This document shows, piece by piece, positions 17,108-25,500 of a stretch of 64,000 nucleotides of DNA. The notes under the pieces were generated by a model that did not search any database, was not told where the DNA came from, and saw nothing but the letters and a program-made list of their open reading frames with translations. The stretch is taken from the NCBI GenBank assembly GCA_036384915.1, contig DASVLJ010000012.1:1-64000 (forward strand), read 5' to 3'. The DNA comes from PKWO01 sp036384915 (lineage in GTDB: Bacteria; Pseudomonadota; Gammaproteobacteria; Burkholderiales; Burkholderiaceae_D). Position numbers and translations under genes: made by a program. Each line of letters opens with the position of its first letter. Within the stretch, counting starts at the first letter, position 1.

Positions 17108-19093
17108 GTGCCGAACAAGAACCGCGTCAACATTCTGCTCGTCGACGACCAGCCCAGCAACCTGGTCGTGATGGAAGCGGTATTGTCTCCGCTTGATGAA
17201 AACCTCGTCACGGTAGGCTCCGGCGAAGAAGCCTTGCGCGCCGTCTTGCAGCAGGATTTTGCCGTCATCCTGCTCGACGTGCACATGCCGACCTTGAGCG
17301 GCTTCGAGACGGCACGCTTGATACGCAGCCGCGCGCGTTCGAGCCACATCGCCATCCTGTTCATCACGGCCGCCATCGACGCCGATTTTCCGATCGAGGA
17401 AGCTTACGGCCTTGGCGCAGTCGACTACCTGAGCAAACCCATCCTGCCGACCGTGCTGCGCGCCAAGGTAGCCTTCTTCGTCGACCTGTACCGCAAGAGC
17501 GAAGAGCTTGCCAGAATCGAACGCGCACGCCACGCCGCCGCCTTGACGATCAAGGACAAGAGCATCCGTCTCTCCGAGCAGCGCTTTTTCCTGCTCGTCA
17601 ATTCTTCCGGCGAAGGCTTGTTCGGCCTGTCGGTCAACGCGGCCTGCACCTTCCTCAATCCGGCCGGCGCGCGCATGCTCGGCTACCGTCCGGAAGAACT
17701 GGTCGGGCGCCCCATTGCCGACATCATCTTCACGCGCGCGCCTGACCAACCTATCGAAGCGGGCGGCCCTGCCCTGCTGGCGCACGCCATCCGCGACGGC
17801 GAACCGCGCCGCGTACTTGATGAAGTCTTCGTGCGCAAGGACGGTACGACCTTTCCGGTCGCCTATTCGATATCGCCGATGATCGTGGATGGGGAAATCG
17901 AAGGCGCGGTCGTCACCTTCACCGACATCACCGAGCGCAAACGGCACGAAGACGAACTGCGCCGCGTCGCCGAAGAGCTGGCCGAGGCGGACCGGCGCCG
18001 CACCGAATTCCTGGCCACGCTGGCCCATGAATTGCGCAATCCGCTGGCGCCACTGCGCAACGGCTTGCAAGTGATGCGCCTGGGAATGAACAACCCGGCA
18101 ATGCTGGAACGCACCGGCGAAATCATGGAGCGCCAACTCTCCATCATGGTGCACCTGGTCGATGACTTGCTCGACATCGCGCGCATCACCAGGGGTAGCT
18201 TCAATCTCAAGAGAAAACACGTCGATCTGGCGGGTGTGATCCATGCCGCGCTCGAAACCAGTTCCTCGCTAATCGAAGCGGGGCGCCATACGTTGGAAAT
18301 CGATACGCCGGAAGAACCGTTGCATGCCGACATCGATCCGATACGGATCGCCCAGGCGATCGGCAACCTGCTGAACAATGCCGCCAAGTACACGCCCGCC
18401 GGCGGGCATATCCGCCTCTCGGTACGACGCTGGGGCGGCGAGCTGCGCATCGCCGTGACCGACACAGGCATAGGCATTCCGCCGGAATCGCTGGCTTCGG
18501 TGTTCGCCATGTTCGAGCAATTGAAACATGGCGAACAGCTCGCGCAAGGCGGTCTTGGGATAGGGCTATCGCTGGTGAAGCGCCTGGTCGAATTGCATGG
18601 CGGAACGGTGGAAGCCGCGAGCGCCGGAATAGACCAAGGCAGCACCTTCACCATCCGCCTACCCTGCCGGGATGCGCCCCCCGCCGACGACGCCGCATCC
18701 GGAACCGCTGCGTGTTCAGCAATACCCGGCGCACCGTTGAAAATACTCGTGGCCGACGACAACGTCGACGCAGCCGCCACCTTGAGCGCCATGCTGGAAA
18801 TGCTCGGGCATAAAGTCCGCGTGGTACATGGGGGACGCCAGGCGCTCGAGGCCGCGAGCGAATTCAAGCCGGAAATCGTCTTTCTCGACATCGGCATGCC
18901 CGACATGAGCGGCTATGATGTGGCCGCGCAATTGCGCGCCGGCCTGAACCCGACTCTGGCAGCCTTGACCGGCTGGGGCGCCGAAGCCGACAAGGCGCGC
19001 GCGCAGCAGGCCGGCTTCGATCACCACTTGACCAAGCCGGCAACGCTGGCCGACGTCAACGACGTATTGTTGCGCCATGCCGGGCGGCGCTAA
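17108..19093 (+). CDS. hybrid sensor histidine kinase (REC-PAS-HisKA-HATPase-REC)
   Basis: 661 residues, soluble, with no membrane segment. The N-terminal receiver (about 1-125) has the phospho-site in VILLDVHMP and the lysine in YLSKPI. A short coiled coil leads to a PAS domain (about 155-275). The HisKA phospho-site is in LATLAHELRNPLAPLRN (about 300-315). The ATPase has DTGIGI and GLGIGLSLVKRLV. The C-terminal receiver has IVFLDIGMPDMSGYD. It starts at GTG with AGGA 7 bases before. It is an entry point of a phosphorelay. It converges with the small kinase on the other strand (4-base overlap). Confidence 0.92.
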   Translation: MPNKNRVNILLVDDQPSNLVVMEAVLSPLDENLVTVGSGEEALRAVLQQDFAVILLDVHMPTLSGFETARLIRSRARSSHIAILFITAAIDADFPIEEAYGLGAVDYLSKPILPTVLRAKVAFFVDLYRKSEELARIERARHAAALTIKDKSIRLSEQRFFLLVNSSGEGLFGLSVNAACTFLNPAGARMLGYRPEELVGRPIADIIFTRAPDQPIEAGGPALLAHAIRDGEPRRVLDEVFVRKDGTTFPVAYSISPMIVDGEIEGAVVTFTDITERKRHEDELRRVAEELAEADRRRTEFLATLAHELRNPLAPLRNGLQVMRLGMNNPAMLERTGEIMERQLSIMVHLVDDLLDIARITRGSFNLKRKHVDLAGVIHAALETSSSLIEAGRHTLEIDTPEEPLHADIDPIRIAQAIGNLLNNAAKYTPAGGHIRLSVRRWGGELRIAVTDTGIGIPPESLASVFAMFEQLKHGEQLAQGGLGIGLSLVKRLVELHGGTVEAASAGIDQGSTFTIRLPCRDAPPADDAASGTAACSAIPGAPLKILVADDNVDAAATLSAMLEMLGHKVRVVHGGRQALEAASEFKPEIVFLDIGMPDMSGYDVAAQLRAGLNPTLAALTGWGAEADKARAQQAGFDHHLTKPATLADVNDVLLRHAGRR

Positions 19094-19803
19094 GCGCCTT
19101 TTGGTACTCGATGCAGAGGAAGCCAGAGTTCCACAGCGATGCCGGCGGCTTGGGGCTCCGCCACCGTTAGCTTGCCACCAAGCCCCGTAGCCCGCTCGCG
19201 CATGGCGCTCAGAGCCAGCTCTTCCACGCGCACGTCCATGCCGTCAGCTTCAATCGACAATGCGGCGCCGCCATCGTGTTCCAGCAATGAAATCCGCAAC
19301 TCGCCGGCGTGGAGGCCCTGCGGCACGAAGTTCAATGCCGCCTCCGCGATCCGGAACAGCGCGATGGCGGCCTCCGGCCCCAGGCCATCGCAATCGCGGC
19401 GGATGTCGGTTCTCACCTGCGAGCCGGTGCGCCTGCCGAATTCCAGCACATGGTGCTCCAGGCAGGCGGCCAATCCCAGGCCATCGAGCATGCTGGGACG
19501 CAAGCCCTCGACCACGTCGCGCTTGAAAGCGGCGGCTTGCTTGATTTTATCGAGCGCGCGCTGCAGCCGTGCAGCCGTCTCCGGCTCACTTTGCTTGAGC
19601 TTGTGCGCGGCGGCAGCCACGTCGAGCGCGGCCACGGTCAGCAAGGCGCCCAACTCGTCATGCAAATGGCGCGCCAGCGCGGCCTTTTCACTTTCCTCCG
19701 TCCGCAACAGATGGTGCACCAGGGCGGCAAGATGCTTTTCGCGTTCGCCTGCGGCTGCATTGTTTTGCGTCGATGCGGATGTTTGCATGATCACCGGATT
19801 CAA
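19090..19803 (-). CDS. truncated NarL-type sensor kinase with degenerate ATPase domain
   Basis: 237 residues. The HisKA_3 phospho-site RHLHDELGALLTV is intact. The ATP-binding part is eroded: the N-box region reads FRIAEAALNFVPQG, the G1 region ADGMDV, and the G2 region AMRERATGLGG. No sensor domain or membrane helix is present. It may be phosphorylated by another kinase, or act as a phosphotransfer partner, rather than be a full kinase. It is divergent from a lone receiver gene (57 bases) and close to a NarL-type regulator, its natural partner. Confidence 0.8.
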   Translation of the reverse strand: MNPVIMQTSASTQNNAAAGEREKHLAALVHHLLRTEESEKAALARHLHDELGALLTVAALDVAAAAHKLKQSEPETAARLQRALDKIKQAAAFKRDVVEGLRPSMLDGLGLAACLEHHVLEFGRRTGSQVRTDIRRDCDGLGPEAAIALFRIAEAALNFVPQGLHAGELRISLLEHDGGAALSIEADGMDVRVEELALSAMRERATGLGGKLTVAEPQAAGIAVELWLPLHRVPKGA

Positions 19804-19859
19804 TAGCCTGTTGATAACCTACCGATATAATAAGAGCTTTCCCGGACACCAACATCGGC

Positions 19860-20231
19860 ATGCCCGCGCCTCAAACCGACTCTTTGCGCATCCTGGCAGT
19901 GGAAGACAATGCCGACGCGCTGCAGATGCTGTGCGAATTGCTGGGCTTGCTCGGCCATGACGCAAGCGGCGCGTCCGGCGCGGCGGGCGCGCTGGAACTG
20001 CTTGCAGCCGGGCGTTTCGACCTCATGCTCACCGACGTCAATCTGAAGGGGCAATCGGGCATCGCGCTGGCACGCCAAGCCAAGACCATCGCACCGAATA
20101 TGCGGATCGTGTTCGTTTCGGGTCATGATGACGCCATGGCCTCCCACGTCGGCTTCCCCGCCGGATGGCTGACCAAGCCTTACGATGTCGAAGCGCTGAT
20201 GCAAACGCTCAGTCGATCAGGTTCTGCTTGA
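19860..20231 (+). CDS. single-domain response regulator (CheY-like receiver)
   Basis: 123 residues consisting of one receiver domain. The acidic pocket is in AVEDNADAL, the phospho-site in LMLTDVNLKGQSG and the lysine in WLTKPYD. There is no output domain, so it probably works by protein contact or as a phosphate sink. TATAAT at 19826-19831 is a possible -10. Its 3' end overlaps the convergent NarL-type regulator gene by 23 bases. Confidence 0.87.
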   Translation: MPAPQTDSLRILAVEDNADALQMLCELLGLLGHDASGASGAAGALELLAAGRFDLMLTDVNLKGQSGIALARQAKTIAPNMRIVFVSGHDDAMASHVGFPAGWLTKPYDVEALMQTLSRSGSA

Positions 20232-20841
20232 TCGCGTAATAGATAATGTCCGCATTGCTCGCCATGTTCATCTTCTCGAGCACGCGGTTGCGATAGGTGC
20301 TGACTGTCTTGACGCTGAGATTGACGTCTTGCGCGATCTTCGTGATGCCCTGACCGTTGCCGAGGCGCATGAACACGTCGAATTCGCGCGCAGACAGCGT
20401 CTCATGCAAAGGACGTTCTTCTGCCTTGCTCATGTCCGACGTCAAGAGATCGGCTACGGCGGGGCTGATGTATTTGTGGCCGCGCACCGTCGTCTCGATC
20501 GCCTCGATCAAGTCCGTGCCCAGGGCGTCCTTTTGCACGTAACCGCTTGCGCCACCGCGCAGCAATTGCACGGCATAGCGGCTCTCGGGATGCATGGAAA
20601 GAATCAGTACCGGCAAGCCAGGCCGCTCACGCCTGATCTGGGCCAGTATCTCCACCCCGCTCTTGTCGGGCATGCCGATATCGAGCAGGACCACATCGAA
20701 TTCCTCCGCGCGCATCAGCCTGACGGCGGCATCCGCCGTAGCCGCTTCACCGGTGACTTCCATATTCTGTACGTCATCGATGAAATGCCTGACGCCGGCA
20801 CGTACCACGGCATGGTCGTCCACGATCAAGATTCGTATCAT
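20209..20841 (-). CDS. NarL/FixJ-family response regulator
   Basis: 210 residues. The receiver is at about 1-120 (ILIVDDHAVVRAGVR; phospho-site in VVLLDIGMPDKSG; lysine in YVQKDALG). The LuxR-type helix-turn-helix is at about 145-205 (LSAREFDVFMRLGNGQGITK, then SVKTVSTYRNRVLEKM). It is a DNA-binding transcription factor. The truncated HisKA_3 kinase at 19090-19803 on the same strand is its likely partner, with the lone receiver gene between them on the other strand. Confidence 0.9.
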   Translation of the reverse strand: MIRILIVDDHAVVRAGVRHFIDDVQNMEVTGEAATADAAVRLMRAEEFDVVLLDIGMPDKSGVEILAQIRRERPGLPVLILSMHPESRYAVQLLRGGASGYVQKDALGTDLIEAIETTVRGHKYISPAVADLLTSDMSKAEERPLHETLSAREFDVFMRLGNGQGITKIAQDVNLSVKTVSTYRNRVLEKMNMASNADIIYYAIKQNLID

Positions 20842-21267
20842 GCGACAGTCCCCGTCGTGTGGTCAGATACTCGTTATCGTCGACCGATTAAGAATCGGCG
20901 AATCATAGCGTTGCATCATGTTAAATTTCCAGACTGAATACCGTCTCAAGACCAGATCAAAATGAAACAGCGCTATGGATGTTGCATCGCGCTAAATTCT
21001 TCCAGTTAAGAGAAGAATTGTCTGTGGCCAAAAACGCATGACTTTTAGTTTACCGTCATGTGGCAGCACAAAAACTACACCTCACTATTGCATTGTAATT
21101 CTTCAGACAGCCAGATCAAAGCATGAAATGGCATTACCGGCCGATTAGTTTGAAAACCCACGAAAGATTTCCGTCGGCTTCCGCTTTTCCTACATGATGT
21201 CGTACCCGCTTCCGATACCTGCTCCCTCCATCCGTGGCTATCCTGTCAATGTGAATCGGGAGGACTT
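20842..21267. other. intergenic region, 426 bases
   Basis: It is more AT-rich than the genes around it and must hold the promoters of the NarL-type regulator and of the small exported protein. The only clear signal is GGGAGGA at 21258-21264, the ribosome site of the next gene. I saw no RNA gene, long hairpin or repeat. Confidence 0.5.
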
Positions 21268-21801
21268 ATGAAAAATAATTTCAGACAAGAAATAGCTGAA
21301 CAAATCGCCGCCGCCGGCTTGGCCTCGCAAGTCGCTTCGGTCGTGGTCATGCTCAGTCTCTGCTATGCTGCGATGCCGGCTTTCGCAGGCGCTGGAGGCA
21401 GTTTGCTGTCCAGTGCGTGCAGTTTTGTTGAAAGTGAAACCGACGCTCAGCCGGCGACCTTGATTCCTGTTGCCGTGAATCCTGTTGCTGTGAAATCAAG
21501 CGGTACCGATGCGCGGCATCACCCTGCCGTTCCGGCAATCGATGCGCCGCCTGCACAAACGGGGGGAGCCGATCTCCCCATGGTTTCTCCCTCCATGCCT
21601 GATCGGCATTGGTGCATCGCCGAAGCGTTCAATGCCGCGCTCGATCACAAGAATCGAGAAACACCGTTGCACCAGGCAACGGTCACAGTCAGGCAACCCG
21701 CTTATATAAGCTATTGCCAGGTTCCAGGGAACGAAACCAGTTTGAGAACGGCGGCGGTTCCACCTCGCTCGCATCGTCAATGCCGAGCTGTCCGAACATA
21801 G
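21268..21801 (+). CDS. hypothetical exported protein
   Basis: 177 residues, not recognised. GGGAGGA lies 3 bases before the ATG. The N-terminal part has a hydrophobic stretch (ASVVVMLSLCYAAMPAFAG) that could be a signal peptide with cleavage after AFA, preceded by an unusually long polar lead. The rest is Pro/Ala-rich with three cysteines. The last 113 bases overlap the convergent CheR-like gene, so the true C-terminus may be shorter or the frame may not be translated throughout. Confidence 0.45.
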   Translation: MKNNFRQEIAEQIAAAGLASQVASVVVMLSLCYAAMPAFAGAGGSLLSSACSFVESETDAQPATLIPVAVNPVAVKSSGTDARHHPAVPAIDAPPAQTGGADLPMVSPSMPDRHWCIAEAFNAALDHKNRETPLHQATVTVRQPAYISYCQVPGNETSLRTAAVPPRSHRQCRAVRT

Positions 21802-22528
21802 GCAGGCTTTCGTGAAATAAGTGCAGCGTGCGGCTTCGCAGCGGAGCGCCAAAATCCGCCAGAACGCGGCGGCAAACGATCAAGTGGAATTCGTTGAACG
21901 ACGCATCGGATTGCAGGTTGAATTGCGCCCAGGTGATGTTGGCGCGCAAACGCGGCGCCAGGATGGCGCGGTTGCCGTTCACTTCGAAATAGTCCGACAA
22001 CTCGCCTTTGCCCCCGCTCGCACGGTGTGCCTCCGCGCATTCCCCGAGCCGGCGCAATTCAAGACCGCAGCCGGAGGCTTGGCGCAATAGCGTCTCATTC
22101 GAACCGGTGGCAAATATCTGCGTGCGTCGATACACGCCTTCCTCGTCAAGCAGGATGGCCAGGGTGCAGACTTCCTCGGCCGATGCGCATTCTGCTATCC
22201 ATACCCTGGGCGAGGGATGCGAGCGCAGCCAGGGCACGGTAATTTCACGCAATTGCCGCAAATGCCCCGGATCGTCGAACAACCAATCCTTGCGCGCATT
22301 CATCTGGCGCAGAAATATCTCGCCCATATTCGCATCGTGCAGGATGCGGTCTTGCAAGGCCGAGAATGTGGCAATACCGTGGGCTTGCAGCAGCGCCTCC
22401 AGCTTGTCCCGAAGCGGCGCACGCTCGTAGCCGCGGAAATCGAAGCCGAAGCGCTGGTAGACGCATTCCAGCAGCAGGTCGATTTCGAGCTCCTCCCAGC
22501 CGCGCCGCGAACCCGACATGTAGCCCAT
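21689..22528 (-). CDS. CheR-like protein with eroded SAM-binding motifs
   Basis: 279 residues from ATG 22528. The layout follows CheR methyltransferases: an N-terminal helical domain (VYQRFGFDFRGYERAPLRDK), then the SAM domain. The motifs are altered. The usual RDP-type segment is NARKDWLFDDPG, the glycine-rich GCSxGEE is ECASAEE, and the CRNV segment is CRRV. Methyltransferase activity is therefore doubtful. Its ATG overlaps the stop of the large kinase gene by one base (TAATG), so the two are coupled. No CheB or receptor gene is nearby. Confidence 0.8.
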   Translation of the reverse strand: MGYMSGSRRGWEELEIDLLLECVYQRFGFDFRGYERAPLRDKLEALLQAHGIATFSALQDRILHDANMGEIFLRQMNARKDWLFDDPGHLRQLREITVPWLRSHPSPRVWIAECASAEEVCTLAILLDEEGVYRRTQIFATGSNETLLRQASGCGLELRRLGECAEAHRASGGKGELSDYFEVNGNRAILAPRLRANITWAQFNLQSDASFNEFHLIVCRRVLADFGAPLRSRTLHLFHESLPMFGQLGIDDASEVEPPPFSNWFRSLEPGNSLYKRVA

Positions 22529-25500
22529 TACTGGCGCAGCCAGACCCGCATCAACGACAGCAATTGCGCCACGTCGACAGGCTTGGTGATGTAGTCCGAC
22601 GCGCCGGCGGCAATACACTTGTCGCGGTCACCCTTCATAGCCTTGGCCGTCAGCGTAATGATGGGCAGCGATTTGAACTTCGGCACGCGCCGGATTGCAC
22701 GCATGGTGTCGTAACCGTCCATTTCCGGCATCATGATGTCCATCAGCACGATCTCGATGGCCGGATCGCGCTCCAGCACTTCGATCCCATCCTTGCCGTT
22801 TTCTGCGAACACCACCTGCATCTGCTGCCGCTCGAGCAGCTTGGAGAGGGCGAAGATGTTGCGCAGGTCGTCGTCGACGATCAGCACTTTATGCCCCGCC
22901 AGGCCGCCATCCTCGACGTGGATCTGTTCCAGCATGCGCCGCTGCACGTCGGGCAGGCTGGCCGGCGAACGGTGCAGGAATAACGCGGTCTCATCGAGCA
23001 GGCGCTCGGGCGAGCGCGCATCCTTCATGACAATGGTGTTGGCCAGGCGTTTCAGGCGCGTCACTTCCTTGCGGTTCAAGTCCTTGGCGGTGTAGATGAC
23101 GACAGGCATATCGAGCAGGCTGGAGTCCTTGCCTATCTGTTCCAGCAGATCGAAGCCGGAGACGTCCGGCAAGGAAAGGTCGAGCACCATGCAGTCGAAG
23201 CTTTCGGCTTTCAAGGCTTCCATCGCCTGGGCGCCGTTTTCCACGGCTACGATACGCACGTCCTTGTCGCCTATCAGCTCGACGATCGCCTCACGCTGCA
23301 TCCGATCGTCTTCGACCACCAGGAGGCTGCGCTTGCCGGCCGCCATGAATTTCTGGATGCGCACGAACTCTTCCTGCAGGCGCTCGCGCGTGACGGGCTT
23401 CTTCAGGTAAGAGATCGCTCCCTGGCGTAACGCACGCTCGCGCTCGGCAAGGTTGGTCATCACGTGCACCGGGATGTGGCGCGTGGCTGGGTCGCGTTTC
23501 AAGCGGTCGAGCACGGTGAAGCCGTCGATGTCGGGCAGGTCGATGTCGAGCAGGATGGCCGTCGGCATGTAGTCGCGCGCCAGGCTCAATGCCGAATCGC
23601 CTTGCGCGGTGACGACACCCTTGAAATTCTTTTCGCGCGCGTATTCGAGCACGATGCGGGCGAAGCGCGCATCGTCTTCGATGATCAGCACCGAGGGTTC
23701 TCCCGGTGCAATGAGCGAACGGTCGTCCAGTCCCGGATCGAACCCGGCCAGAGCTTCCACCGCTTGCTCCAACTTTGCCGGCGCCGCTGCCGTGCCGTTA
23801 TTCAAGGGGGCGCGGTAAACCTGTTCTGCGGCTTCATCCGATTCGGTGAAGCTGACCGTCTCATACATCGCGCGCGACGGCCCCGTGTCGAAATTGACCG
23901 AACCGGTACGGCTTTGCGGCAGGAACAGCGTGAAAGTGCTGCCCACGCCGACCACGCTCTCGACGCGGATTTCGCCGCCCAAAAGGCGCGCCAGCTCGCG
24001 GCTGATCGACAAGCCCAGCCCCGTACCGCCGTATTTGCGCGCCGTGCTGCCGTCGGCTTGCTGGAACGCTTCGAAAATCAGTTGCAGCTTGTCGCCGGCG
24101 ATGCCGACGCCGGTGTCGGTTACGGCGAAAGCCAGCACGTGCTCGGCAACCGCCAACGTCGGGTGGTCGGGCGTCCAGCCGCTTGCGACGGGTTCGATAC
24201 GCAAGGACACGCGTCCGCGCGCGGTGAACTTGAAAGCGTTGGCGAGCAGGTTTTTCAGCACTTGCTGCAGGCGCGTCGTATCGGTGACCACAGCCGCCGG
24301 CAAGCCTTCGGCCAGATCGACCGAGAAATCCAGCCGCTTGGCTTCGGCCATATGGCGGAAGGTGCGCTCGACATAGTTGCGCAGATTCTGGAAGCGGTAT
24401 TCCGACACCTCCAGGGTCACCGTGCCGGACTCGATCTTGGACAAGTCGAGAATATCGTTGATCAAGGTCAGCAAGTCGCTGCCCGAACCGTGTATGGTCT
24501 TGGCGAATTCCACCTGGCGCTCCGACAGGTTGCCGTCGGGATTGTCGCCGAGCTGCTGCGCCAGAATCAGCAGGCTGTTCAATGGCGTGCGCAATTCATG
24601 CGACATGTTGGCCAGGAATTCCGACTTGTACTTGGAGGACAAGGCCAACTGCGTGGCTTTTTCTTCGAGTGCCAGCTTGGCCTGCTCCACCTCGCGGTTC
24701 TTGCGCTCCACTTCGTTGTTCTGCTCCGACAGCAAGCGCGCCTTTTCCGCCAGTTCCTGGTTGGTTTGCTGCAGCTCCTGCGCCAGCGATTGCGATTGCG
24801 TCAGCAAGCTCTCGGTGCGGCTGTTGGCTTCGATCGTGTTCAACACCACGCCAATGGTTTCCATCAACTGGTCGAGGAAAGACAGGTGTGTCTCGGTGAA
24901 GCGGTCGAGCGAAGCAATTTCCACCACAGCCTTTACCTGTTGCTCGAACAGGATGGGCAGCACCACGATATTGGTCGGGGGCGCCGAACCGAGGCCCGAG
25001 GAAACGACGATATAGTCGCGCGGCACGTCGGTCAGCCAGATGCGCGTCTTTTCCAGCGCGCACTGACCGACCAGCCCCTCGCCGGGCAGGAAGGAAGTCG
25101 GCAGCTTGCGGCTGGAACGGTAGCCATAACTCGCCAGCATGCGCAAGCGGCCGTCGGCTTCCTTCGAATCCATCATGTAAAACACGCCGTGGTGCGCGCC
25201 GACCAGGGGTGCCAGCTCGGACAGGATCAGCGAGGTCACGGCCTGCAAGTCGCGCTGGCCTTGCAGCAGGCGCGTGAAGCGGGCCAGGTTGGTTTTCAGC
25301 CAGTCCTGCTGGGCATTCTTTTGCGTGGTTTCCTTCAGGTTGCGGATCATCTCGTTGATGTTGTCCTTGAGGTAGGACACTTCACCGCGCGCTTCCACCT
25401 GGATCGAGCGCGAGAGATCGCCGCGCGTCACCGCCGTCGCCACTTCGGCAATCGCACGCACCTGGTTGGTCAGATTGGCCGCAAGCTGATTGACGTTCTC

